Source of the DNA: Bacteroidota bacterium | Lineage (GTDB): Bacteria > Bacteroidota > Bacteroidia > Bacteroidales > GCA-2748055 | NCBI GenBank assembly: GCA_024244665.1 | Contig: JAAEOI010000183.1 | Location: 1-17,808, forward strand | Reading direction: 5' to 3' | DNA: 17,808 nucleotides | Shown here: in pieces, positions 6,628 to 14,583 of the stretch | How the letters are laid out: each line of letters starts with the position of its first letter | Numbering within the stretch: the first letter of the stretch is position 1 | Notes under the pieces: generated by a model | Told to the model about the DNA's origin: nothing | What the model saw: only the letters and a program-made list of their open reading frames with translations | Databases searched by the model: none | Program-made: the position numbers and the translations under genes

Positions 6628-8232
6628 CTACAAATTTGTCATATTTCGGTACATAATTGCTGCAACCTCCAGAACTGCTTCATCAAGTTGGATTCCGGAA
6701 CGCTTAGCATATCTGCTTACCTCGGCAAGCAGTTTCCTGTCGTTTGTAATTTTGGCAACCAGGACACCCCTGCCCTCCTCTTCCCCCATCTCCTTAAGAT
6801 CCTCATGTTTATCACCAGTAGAATAGAATTGATAGATGCCTTTTCGCGCCAGGTCGTAATCTGGCAGGGTCAGAGAGGTCCAGTAGTCAGGATGCCAGTC
6901 TAACCTCATAAAGGATTTCCAATACACCTGATTATTCATCCCGTTGTAGTGGATAAAGCCCTTTTTATACTGATGGGTCTGAATCTGTTGAAGGAAAACA
7001 AAAAACACCACAAGACTCATGAGCCCGTAGCGCAAATACCTCTTCCGGTTTTCCAGGATGAACTCAAAGACAGCAGCAAGGGGAAAGGCAAGGATGCCCG
7101 AAAGCTCCGCGAAGGCCCTCATACCAAAACTGCCCCCAAACCACCAGCACCACCATGAACTCTGTACATAGATCATACTGATCATCAAAACCACCATAGG
7201 CCAGAATAGTGCGCTTAATCTCTTTTTAGTCATCACCAATCCCACCATGGCAAATCCCATCAGGGGCGCATAAACAAACCATCCCTTTTTAAAACTGAAA
7301 AGGGTCTCCAGGATATGGGGGTGGGCCCAGAAAAATTCTCCACCATGGGGTCCATAACTATAGAACAGGAATTGCCCGGTAACAGCATGCCAGTACATGA
7401 ACTGCGGCATCCAGGCAAGAATGAATCCTGCAATCATGATCAACACAAGGTGGAACTTCTTTAAGAAAAACAGGATTCTTTGTGTAAAATCCTCTCCTGA
7501 CTTCACACCATATAACAGCAAAATGAAAAGTACCAGGATGTTGGATGGACGAACCAGGGCAATGAATCCCAACAGAACCCCGGTGAGCAGTGTATTCAAC
7601 AAGGTCTGCCGCTTATACCAGCGGTCAACCATCCACAGGAACAGGATGATTAGAAAAAAACTACTGGCGTGTGCCATGGGAGCTTCATGGGTGGCATAAA
7701 AAAAGATATTTGTCCCCAGTGCTATGGCCAGCAGCGTCCAGATGGTGGTCCTTGTATTAAAGTATCTCAAAAGCAGGTTCTTCAGGATCACAAAGGCAAT
7801 GATCACATAGAACAGAGAGATCAGGACCAGAAAAAGCTGGTAGATGGAACTGTAGCCATCCCTCTCCTTCCCGAAGACAGGGGCCAGGGCATGGGCCATG
7901 AAGAAACCCGGTGCATAGAGAACAGACATACCCATTGAGGTAACAATGAGCCGTTTCCCTGTTTCCATCTCATAGAACCAGAATTTATCATCATTGACAA
8001 ATCCTTCCGGAGGGTTATCCAGGAAGTCCAGTGTAACATCCCCATAAATAAAAGCCGCAGGGAGGTAGGCATAGTATGAAATAATATCCCAGTGAATCAC
8101 ACCCCTCTCAAGGGGTTTGTTTCGTGTCCATCTGTGACTGGCTCCAACATTTCCCAGATAGAAAAGGGCAATGAACAAAATACACATCCTGAGTAAAAAT
8201 CTGGATTGCTTTGTTGGGTTTTTTCCACTCAT
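6628..8232 (-). CDS. GT-C-like multi-pass membrane protein
   Basis: I chose ATG 8232 (534 residues); a GTG two codons upstream is also possible. After an N-terminal helix (about 15-30) comes a loop with HWDIISYYAYLPA (47-59), an acidic residue beside an aromatic run, as in the first loop of GT-C enzymes, where the Asp is catalytic. A further stretch of about 50 polar residues precedes roughly nine helices. The sequence includes THEAPMAHASS, WWCWWFGGSFGMRAFAE and a basic C-terminal tail of about 75 residues. The family is common in Bacteroidota but I do not know its substrate. It probably transfers a sugar from a polyprenyl donor to an envelope acceptor. It lies 37 nt after the MBOAT gene and 3 nt before the GT2 gene, so the four genes likely share a transcript. 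Confidence 0.75.
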   Translation of the reverse strand: MSGKNPTKQSRFLLRMCILFIALFYLGNVGASHRWTRNKPLERGVIHWDIISYYAYLPAAFIYGDVTLDFLDNPPEGFVNDDKFWFYEMETGKRLIVTSMGMSVLYAPGFFMAHALAPVFGKERDGYSSIYQLFLVLISLFYVIIAFVILKNLLLRYFNTRTTIWTLLAIALGTNIFFYATHEAPMAHASSFFLIILFLWMVDRWYKRQTLLNTLLTGVLLGFIALVRPSNILVLFILLLYGVKSGEDFTQRILFFLKKFHLVLIMIAGFILAWMPQFMYWHAVTGQFLFYSYGPHGGEFFWAHPHILETLFSFKKGWFVYAPLMGFAMVGLVMTKKRLSALFWPMVVLMISMIYVQSSWWCWWFGGSFGMRAFAELSGILAFPLAAVFEFILENRKRYLRYGLMSLVVFFVFLQQIQTHQYKKGFIHYNGMNNQVYWKSFMRLDWHPDYWTSLTLPDYDLARKGIYQFYSTGDKHEDLKEMGEEEGRGVLVAKITNDRKLLAEVSRYAKRSGIQLDEAVLEVAAIMYRNMTNL

Positions 8233-8269
8233 AAGCACAAAAATAGTGAATTGAGCTACATATCCTATT

Positions 8270-9787
8270 TTAAAACTGGAAGTAGATAAAAGGCTGCAGA
8301 TCGGCCGACCACGATTGATAGATGATAAATACCATCACCACCGAGATTATGATCTTTACCCACAGTGGCGTAGCAAGGAAGCTGTTGAGCAGCTTGAGCT
8401 TCCAGCGTTCCGGGACCCAGTGGGTAAAGTAACCCAGTGCCATCACGGCGAAGACCAGGCGGTAGCTCCAGAGTACGTTGGGTATAATGGCTGCGTTGAA
8501 ATCGTGTAGAACCTGGCGGATCAGCTGATTGGCCTTCTCCATGGATTCGGAACGGAACCAGATGCGGGTGAAGGTGATGAAGATAAAGGTATTGGCGATC
8601 TTCCAGATACGTGCCGCCCAATGTTTGCTCTTTTCGTAGGGGCTCACCTTTCGCCAGAGCTTGTAAACCACCAGTCCGATCCCGTTCAATCCGCCCCACA
8701 CCACAAACTGCCAGCTGGCCCCGTGCCACAGTCCGCCCAGCAGCATGGTGATCATCAGGTTCACATCTGTCATGATCTTCCCCTTCCGGTTTCCCCCCAG
8801 GGGAATGTAAAGGTAGTCCCTGAGCCAGGTGGAAAGGGAGATGTGCCACCGTTTCCAGAAGTTGCCAATGCTGGTGGCCTTATAGGGAGAATTGAAGTTC
8901 TTGGGGAGCCTGAATCCCAGCAGCAATGCCACTCCGATGGCAATATCGGTATAGCCCGAGAAGTCAACATATACCTGCAGCGAATAGCCAAACAGAGCCG
9001 CCAGGTTTTCAAAGCCTGAGAAACCCGTAGGATTCGCAAAAACCCGGTCCACGAAATTGAGGGCGATGTAATCGCCTATGAACATCTTTTTAAAGAGCCC
9101 CTTCAGGATTATGAAGAGGGCGAAGCCAAACTCCTCCATGGAGAGGCTGTAGCGTTTGTAAAGCTGGGGGATGAACTCAGAAGCCCTTACGATGGGGCCT
9201 GCCACCAGCTGGGGAAAGAAGGAGACATAGAATCCAAAATCCAGGATATGCCTCACCGGGTCGACCTTGCCCCGGTATATATCCACCGTGTAGGAGATGG
9301 TCTGAAAGGTATAGAACGAGATGCCCACGGGCAGCAGGATCATGCTTACATCGAAATGGGTTGCGGTGAGATGGTTCGACCAGAGTGCCAGGTGGTTTAC
9401 CACTTCAATGTCGGTGTTCAACAGTCTGTTTACCGTATCCACAAAGAGGTAGGTGTATTTGAAATAGGAGAGCATGAAGAGATTGATCACCACACTCATG
9501 ATCACGCCAAACTTCTTCCAGCCCTGTTTCCGGGCACGGTGGATCAGGTTCCCCAGGTAGTAATCCGAAAAGGTGGAGAAGACCAGGATCAGGAAGAAAA
9601 GTCCCGAGGTCTTCCAGTAGAAAAAGAGGCTTGCCCCGAAGAGGAAGGCGTTCCTCACTGCTCTCTGCTTATATAGTCCCGAATAGATCAGCAACACCAC
9701 AAGGTAGAAGGCCCAGAAGAAGAGCCGGGTGAAGATCAGGGGTTTCTCCGGGTTAAATAGAAATATATCGATCAAGACCTGCAGCAA
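8270..9787 (-). CDS. MBOAT family O-acyltransferase (AlgI/PatA/DltB-like)
   Basis: This 505-residue, multi-helix protein has the MBOAT signature: PVGISFYTFQ (153-162), VAGPIVR (195-201), the region NFWKRWHISLSTWLRDYLYI (309-328) with PLGGN after it, and GGLWHGASWQFVVWGG (351-366). H355 is the conserved catalytic histidine and H315 a second conserved one. Such proteins carry an acyl group, usually acetyl, across the inner membrane and pass it to a periplasmic SGNH partner that O-acylates a polysaccharide or peptidoglycan. The SGNH partner gene lies immediately upstream, with only 2 nt between. There is no ATG near the N-terminus: the start is TTG 9787, with AGG shortly before it. Translation probably depends on the upstream gene. 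Confidence 0.95.
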   Translation of the reverse strand: MLQVLIDIFLFNPEKPLIFTRLFFWAFYLVVLLIYSGLYKQRAVRNAFLFGASLFFYWKTSGLFFLILVFSTFSDYYLGNLIHRARKQGWKKFGVIMSVVINLFMLSYFKYTYLFVDTVNRLLNTDIEVVNHLALWSNHLTATHFDVSMILLPVGISFYTFQTISYTVDIYRGKVDPVRHILDFGFYVSFFPQLVAGPIVRASEFIPQLYKRYSLSMEEFGFALFIILKGLFKKMFIGDYIALNFVDRVFANPTGFSGFENLAALFGYSLQVYVDFSGYTDIAIGVALLLGFRLPKNFNSPYKATSIGNFWKRWHISLSTWLRDYLYIPLGGNRKGKIMTDVNLMITMLLGGLWHGASWQFVVWGGLNGIGLVVYKLWRKVSPYEKSKHWAARIWKIANTFIFITFTRIWFRSESMEKANQLIRQVLHDFNAAIIPNVLWSYRLVFAVMALGYFTHWVPERWKLKLLNSFLATPLWVKIIISVVMVFIIYQSWSADLQPFIYFQF

Positions 9788-9789
9788 TA

Positions 9790-11253
9790 CTACCTGTTTT
9801 TGGATTGATACTGGTTATACTCAAACATAAGGGCATTATAAAACATCTCGGCCACAAGGTTAATCCCCAGCGGTGTGAAGTGGATGTAGTCGGTGGAGCC
9901 CAGCGGCGGATCGGTATGCACAAATGAGGGCATGGAGTTGTGCCCTCCCATGGCTTCATAAAGGTCCCAGAAGGCAAAGCCCTCCTCCAGGCTCGCATTT
10001 CTCAGGGCATCCCTCACCGGCTCCACACCGGGAAAGCTTTCAAAAACCCCCTTTACCTTCAGGGACATGTCGGAAGGACCAATAACGATGACCGGTACGC
10101 CGGGACAAAGCTCCTTCAGGAAATCAAGCTCCCGCCTGAAGGATCGCTGGTAGCGGGCAGCGTTGATATAGGGAACCACATTACCCCCGTACTGCAGGAT
10201 GATCAGCCCGGGCGACAGATACTCCATCATCTTTGATTGCTGCTCGTGGTTCATCTTGGTAAAGATCAGTCCCGACCCTCCCCGCATGGCAATGTTGTCC
10301 ATCTGCACTCCCCGGTACGATTCAAAAGAGATCCCGTAGATGCGCCCCCCTTCCGGAAGATTCAAAGAGAGGGAGAGCTCCTTGATCCGGGAGTGGTGCC
10401 TGTAGTCGGCCACACTGAATCCATCGGGCAGGTTCCGGATGGAGTCGGTGATGGTATCGTTCACCACAAAATTAAGGGCAGCATCCTGCACATAGGAGTG
10501 CATGAATAACCTGATCCGGTCAAAATTACCTGTCCGCCGTGAAGTATTGAAGCTGTATTGAATCCGGGGCAACACCCCCTCTTCAGGTGTGGGAACCGAT
10601 GCAAAAGCACCCATAATCCCATATACATTGTGTGTGATGGTGGAATCCCGGTTCCCAAAATAGGTATATCGTAGCCACTCTCCCTCATGCTCCTGACGGT
10701 AAGCCATACTCCCCCCGTAGAGCGGTACCGCCTGTACCAGCCCGGTACCCGATCCGCCGAACTGTTTTTGAATCCGGTAACGGATCAGTGCTGTCATCCG
10801 GTCGTTTTCGATCTGGGAATCGCCAAAATGCATAATCCTGGTCCGCGCCGTGGAGCCTTCAAGCACGCCATCAAGCTTCGCAAAGAAGGGATCCAGCAGT
10901 TTTGCTCCATTCTCAGAAAAACTGATCCGGCAAACGGCATGCTTCAGGCTGTCGGCATTGGCAGGATCAACCCTGGGGAGGTTTAAGGTATCAGGCTCCC
11001 CGCCTGCTGCACCTTCTCCGTTTGCAACACCCTCACTCCCGTCCTCCGGATCTTCTGACACCGTCGAGGCAGCAACCAGCTTTTTCACCACCTCGTCACT
11101 GTCCTGCTTCTCACGGGAGAGATCGGAAAGATTCATGTATTTGAGCCGGATCGAAGGGGTAACAGAGATACCCTCGCGCGGAAAAATGAGGGCAAGGAGA
11201 AACAAGCAGAATGCAGCTGTTGCAAAAAAAATGAAGATCCGCAGTGGCTTCAT
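9790..11253 (-). CDS. Membrane-anchored SGNH/GDSL hydrolase-like O-acyltransferase partner
   Basis: This 487-residue protein has a basic N-terminus and one hydrophobic helix (about 4-24) acting as a signal anchor. A low-complexity acidic and glycine-rich linker follows (about 45-100), then the SGNH domain: MHFGDSQIEND (141-151, nucleophile S146), a block II glycine region MRGGSG (323-328), LQYGGN (353-358) and DYIHFTPLG (455-463, with D455 and H458 completing the triad). It therefore faces the periplasm and could move acyl groups from the MBOAT protein to a glycan. It could equally be an esterase. The layout resembles PatB/AlgX-type partners. It lies 41 nt after the transglycosylase gene and has its own promoter. 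Confidence 0.9.
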   Translation of the reverse strand: MKPLRIFIFFATAAFCLFLLALIFPREGISVTPSIRLKYMNLSDLSREKQDSDEVVKKLVAASTVSEDPEDGSEGVANGEGAAGGEPDTLNLPRVDPANADSLKHAVCRISFSENGAKLLDPFFAKLDGVLEGSTARTRIMHFGDSQIENDRMTALIRYRIQKQFGGSGTGLVQAVPLYGGSMAYRQEHEGEWLRYTYFGNRDSTITHNVYGIMGAFASVPTPEEGVLPRIQYSFNTSRRTGNFDRIRLFMHSYVQDAALNFVVNDTITDSIRNLPDGFSVADYRHHSRIKELSLSLNLPEGGRIYGISFESYRGVQMDNIAMRGGSGLIFTKMNHEQQSKMMEYLSPGLIILQYGGNVVPYINAARYQRSFRRELDFLKELCPGVPVIVIGPSDMSLKVKGVFESFPGVEPVRDALRNASLEEGFAFWDLYEAMGGHNSMPSFVHTDPPLGSTDYIHFTPLGINLVAEMFYNALMFEYNQYQSKNR

Positions 11254-11257
11254 ATAT

Positions 11258-11288
11258 CAAATATAACGCACGCTTCGGGAAATCCAAA
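11258..11288 (-). promoter_or_regulatory. Strong Bacteroidota promoter for the SGNH-MBOAT operon
   Basis: Read on the minus strand, TTTG (11288-11285), a 19-nt spacer and TATATTTG (11265-11258) match the TTTG-N19-TAnnTTTG consensus fully. The box ends only 4 nt before the ATG at 11253, so transcription would start at or just inside the start codon. The -33 box begins 6 nt after the transglycosylase stop codon. Confidence 0.6.
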
Positions 11289-11294
11289 CGGAGT

Positions 11295-12944
11295 TTAATC
11301 CTTTGGTTTGATCCTGATGACCTGTCCGGGTTGAATTTTTGATGAATTGCTGATATTATTCAGCCTGGTAATATCATTCTCCGACACACCCGGATACTTC
11401 CTGGCAATCTCCCAGAGGCTGTCTCCCGACCTCACCGTGTAAGTGATGTAGGCTTCATTACCTGCCGGGCCTGCCGTAACCGGAGCTGAGGATGCAGACG
11501 TGGCGGATGATGCGGACGTGGCGGATGATCCCCCGGCAGCTCCTTCCGGGACCTCCCTGCCGGCAAACTCCTGTTTCTGGGCAAAGCTCATGTTATTCAC
11601 TTCCTGGTACCGTACCGATTTCCCTTTGGGCTTGTAAATCAATAATTTTTGTCCAGAGCGGATGATGTTGCGGCTGATGTTGTTCCAGTACCTGAGGTCG
11701 GAAGCACGAACATCGTACCAGTCGGCAATGTACCCCACATTGTCGCCCGACTTCACCACATAGTAAAGCTTGTCATACTTATTGGCCGGCAGGTCGACCC
11801 GGTTACTGGCCGAGTAACTCTGTGGAGAGGCCACCTTTTTACCAGGATCAAAATAGACCGAATCCCTGTAAGCAAAGATACTGTCCTGCAGGTCGATAAA
11901 CGAGGCTGTATACTCCATGGGGATCTTCACTGCATAGGATTTTTTGGACGTACCCGGGATTATATCTGCCCTGTACTGCGGGTTCAAGTCCCTGAGCTGC
12001 TTCACCGGGATATCCAGAACAACGGCCACCTGCATCAGGTGCAGCGGTTCATGGACCATGATGGTATCCACTGCCCTGGGCAGGCTCAGGGGCGCAGGAA
12101 TAATCAGGTGATCCTCGTAGTGGTTCATCGTGTAGGTGGCAGCAATAAAGGCCGGCACATAACCACGGGTCTCCCGTGGAAGGTAGTAGTAAATCTCCCA
12201 GAAACTGCGTCTGCCGCCCGAGCGGCGGATCGCCTTGTTCACGTTGCCCGGACCACAGTTGTAGGCCGCCAGAGCCAGGGTCCAGTCCCCGTAAATCCCA
12301 AAAAGGTCGGACAGAAAGCGTGCCGCAGCATGGGTGGCTGCAACCGGGTCCTTCCGCTCATCGACAAGCGAGTTGACGGTCAGACCATAGTGGGTGCCTG
12401 TCCTGTACATGAACTGCCATGCGCCCACTGCCCCGGCCCGGGATACTGCCCTGGGATTGAGGGCCGATTCGATGATGGAGAGGTACTTCACCTCGTAGGG
12501 TACCCCATAGAGATCGAAGATCTCCTCGAAAAGGGGGAAGTAATACTCTGCCAGTCCTAGCATATTGCGAACCTGATCGCGCCTTTTCCGGGTATAGAGG
12601 TTGATGTAGTTCTTCACGATCCGGTTGTAGGTCAGATCCACCACCGACGGTATCTCAGCCAGTCTGGCCAGATAGACAGAATCGGAAAAATCGGGCACCA
12701 GCGTATCGGCCTCCAGGTCGTAATCGTCCACCGCGCTCTCCAGCGACTGGTTGACATACCAGAGATTAACCAGGCTGTCCAGGTTGTCACCGGTCCTCAA
12801 TTCCAGCTCTCCCTCCATAGAAAACTGCTCCTGGATGGAGTCAAACAGCAGGTAATTCAAGGTGTCCTGTCCGCTACTGATCGCCGCGGCTAAAACCATC
12901 ACCAGGCCAGGCAACAGGGCCTTTACTCCTAAAATCCTTCCCAT
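11295..12944 (-). CDS. Membrane-bound lytic murein transglycosylase with LysM domains (MltD-like)
   Basis: This 549-residue exported protein has a signal peptide (about 1-25). It has a family 1 lytic transglycosylase (SLT) domain at about 135-280, with the catalytic Glu in LSIIESALNPRAVS (155-168, E159), then GAVGAWQFM (171-179) and ALAAYNCGPGNV (224-235). A degenerate LysM-like stretch lies at about 293-342, and two clear LysM domains at 395-437 and 501-546. The two are joined by a low-complexity S/A/T linker (465-495). It cleaves peptidoglycan between MurNAc and GlcNAc, giving anhydro-MurNAc ends, and LysM domains hold it on the wall. Its ATG overlaps the previous gene's TAA by 1 nt, so expression is coupled to the parAB operon. 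The gene may be called mltD; the family is certain, the exact symbol less so. Confidence 0.93.
   Translation of the reverse strand: MGRILGVKALLPGLVMVLAAAISSGQDTLNYLLFDSIQEQFSMEGELELRTGDNLDSLVNLWYVNQSLESAVDDYDLEADTLVPDFSDSVYLARLAEIPSVVDLTYNRIVKNYINLYTRKRRDQVRNMLGLAEYYFPLFEEIFDLYGVPYEVKYLSIIESALNPRAVSRAGAVGAWQFMYRTGTHYGLTVNSLVDERKDPVAATHAAARFLSDLFGIYGDWTLALAAYNCGPGNVNKAIRRSGGRRSFWEIYYYLPRETRGYVPAFIAATYTMNHYEDHLIIPAPLSLPRAVDTIMVHEPLHLMQVAVVLDIPVKQLRDLNPQYRADIIPGTSKKSYAVKIPMEYTASFIDLQDSIFAYRDSVYFDPGKKVASPQSYSASNRVDLPANKYDKLYYVVKSGDNVGYIADWYDVRASDLRYWNNISRNIIRSGQKLLIYKPKGKSVRYQEVNNMSFAQKQEFAGREVPEGAAGGSSATSASSATSASSAPVTAGPAGNEAYITYTVRSGDSLWEIARKYPGVSENDITRLNNISNSSKIQPGQVIRIKPKD
11497..11532. repeat. 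18-bp tandem duplication in the transglycosylase linker
   Basis: GACGTGGCGGATGAT occurs at 11497-11511 and 11515-11529 (period 18), coding a repeated S/A/T linker between the LysM domains. Linkers of this kind can vary in length between strains. Confidence 0.75.
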
Positions 12945-13693
12945 TATCTTCTTCTCATGTTAAAACTGCATGTGAGGCCATATGAATAACCGGTCAAACT
13001 CACCGGGGCCATCAGGGGCTGAAGTGACGGAGATATCCCCATGGAGAGGTTCTCGGTTACATCCCAGCTGTAGAGCTGGGCATCCACGTAAGCATCCACC
13101 ACCTGGAGCGCATATACAGCGATCATTGCGATGTAGCTCATCTCCATGTAGCGCCGGGTGATCCGCACGTAACGTTCGTTGGTAGCGTCAGGATTGAGCA
13201 GGTACTCTGCGCTGTATTGCCGGTAAAGATTCGTGTTAGAATATATAGCGTAACCTGCACCACCCATGGCTGCCCATACGATGGGTATCTTATAGTACTT
13301 GCGATTATAGCCCTGGCCCAGTCCAGGCAAAACAAGGGACAGCATGATGGCCCTGGACGGGGAGTGGCTGAAATCGGGCTCAACCATGGCGGTATCGCCA
13401 TGTACCCTGGGTGCGGTCCGGAAATGTGAAATTGTATCGGTCCCCATCATCTCATAAACAGTATCCGACTCCCACAAGGGGATATACTCGGGGATCTCTC
13501 CGTACAGGGTGCTGTCTGCCACGGGTCGTGGTAAGAGGGTATCCGGTATTGAACGTGGTAAAAGGGTATCCGGTACTGAACGTGGTAAAAGGGTATCCGG
13601 TACTGAACGTGGTAAAAGGGTATCCTGCTCCTGGCAGAGTGCAGGGGCGGAAAGAAGAGAGATCGTAAGAACCGTTAATAAGATTCTGTTCAT
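12944..13693 (-). CDS. DUF5683 family exported protein
   Basis: This 249-residue protein has a signal peptide (about 1-20), a tandem DTLLPRSVP repeat (24-59), an acidic stretch, and the conserved DUF5683 core SLVLPGLGQGYNRKYYKIPIVWAAMG (118-143) with a hydrophobic helix. ParAB-linked proteins of this family occur in many Bacteroidota, but I know of no assigned function. Its ATG overlaps the parB stop as ATGA (4 nt), and its own stop overlaps the next start. This tight coupling points to a shared job with segregation or wall remodelling, which is inference. It is predicted to be in the envelope. Confidence 0.85.
   Translation of the reverse strand: MNRILLTVLTISLLSAPALCQEQDTLLPRSVPDTLLPRSVPDTLLPRSIPDTLLPRPVADSTLYGEIPEYIPLWESDTVYEMMGTDTISHFRTAPRVHGDTAMVEPDFSHSPSRAIMLSLVLPGLGQGYNRKYYKIPIVWAAMGGAGYAIYSNTNLYRQYSAEYLLNPDATNERYVRITRRYMEMSYIAMIAVYALQVVDAYVDAQLYSWDVTENLSMGISPSLQPLMAPVSLTGYSYGLTCSFNMRRR
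13517..13624. repeat. 27-bp tandem repeat, four copies, in the DUF5683 gene
   Basis: Four 27-bp units lie end to end. The two units at 13571-13624 are identical, the unit at 13544-13570 differs by one base, and the last (13517-13543) has drifted more. They encode the repeated nonapeptide just after the signal peptide. The unit keeps frame, so slippage would change protein length without a frameshift. Near-identical copies suggest recent expansion. Confidence 0.9.
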
Positions 13694-14571
13694 TTACCCG
13701 GTTTATCGAAGATGCTCACAATACGCTGTAAGTCCTCATCCGATTTAAAGGGAATAACGATACGGCCTGTACCTTTATTGCTTCTTTTGAACTCCACAGT
13801 GGCTCCGAAGTAGTGGGAGAGATGTTCCCTGAGGTCTTCATAATCAGACCTGGGCTCTTCCTGCACCTCCTTCTTTTCAGATTCAGCTACCTTGGTATCA
13901 CGGGCAAGGTCTTCAACCTGCCTCACTGAGAGGTCCTGCGCCAGGATTTTGGTGAAGGCTTCAATCTGAAGCTCCTTGTCCTCGATTCCCAGCAGCGCCC
14001 TTGCATGGCCCATGGAGATCCTCTTCTCACGAATCGCAGTCTGCACCTCAACGGGGAGGTTCAGCAGCCTGAGGTAGTTAGCGATGGTGGCCCGTTTCTT
14101 TCCAACCCGCTCTCCCAGCCTCTCCTGGGTCAGACTGAACTCTTCAATGAGCCTCTGGTATGAAATGGCTACCTCGATGGCATCCAGGTCGTCCCGCTGA
14201 ATATTCTCGACCAGGGCAAGCTCCAGCATGGTGTCGTCGCCTGCTTCCCGAACATAGGCAGGAATACGCTTCAAACCTGCCTTCTGCGCAGCACGGAGCC
14301 TGCGCTCCCCGGTAATCAGTTCGAAAGAGTTATTCGCCGCTCTCCTGACTGTAATGGGCTGGATGATCCCATGCTCCTTCACCGATGCAACCAGTTCATT
14401 CAGGGTATCCTCATTAAAATAGGTCCTGGGCTGAAACGGATTTACAGCAATACTCTTCAGGGGGATCTCATTCACCGCCGACGGGGAATGAACCAGGCCC
14501 CTCTCCTTTTCCCCGGAGACATCAATCAATGCTCCCAATCCCCTGCCCAATGCGTTCTTTTGTGCTGACAT
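13690..14571 (-). CDS. parB: Chromosome partitioning protein ParB (CTPase/DNA-binding)
   Basis: This 293-residue protein has the ParB layout: the N-terminal GRGLGAL (9-15) ParA-stimulating segment, the ParB/Srx CTPase fold with NPFQPR (44-49), GERRLRAA (88-95) and ENIQRDDL (122-129), a helix-turn-helix for parS at about 146-170, and a C-terminal dimerization region (about 243-288). ParB loads as a clamp at parS sites, spreads along DNA and acts with ParA in origin segregation. It starts 12 nt after parA and overlaps the next gene by 4 nt. No TGTTTCACGTGAAACA-like parS site is visible in this window. Confidence 0.97.
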   Translation of the reverse strand: MSAQKNALGRGLGALIDVSGEKERGLVHSPSAVNEIPLKSIAVNPFQPRTYFNEDTLNELVASVKEHGIIQPITVRRAANNSFELITGERRLRAAQKAGLKRIPAYVREAGDDTMLELALVENIQRDDLDAIEVAISYQRLIEEFSLTQERLGERVGKKRATIANYLRLLNLPVEVQTAIREKRISMGHARALLGIEDKELQIEAFTKILAQDLSVRQVEDLARDTKVAESEKKEVQEEPRSDYEDLREHLSHYFGATVEFKRSNKGTGRIVIPFKSDEDLQRIVSIFDKPGK

Positions 14572-14583
14572 ACAGTTTTTTTC

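Noticed and set aside
8238..8245. TATTTTTG box before the GT-C-like gene as a promoter
   Set aside because: It lacks any -33 match and ends 5 nt before the ATG; co-transcription with the MBOAT gene is simpler.
8265..8849. 194-codon open frame on the minus strand
   Set aside because: It is an alternative frame inside the MBOAT gene, rich in His, Pro and Gly with no motif.
11649..12560. 303-codon open frame on the plus strand
   Set aside because: It lies opposite the transglycosylase catalytic and LysM region and has no recognisable domain.
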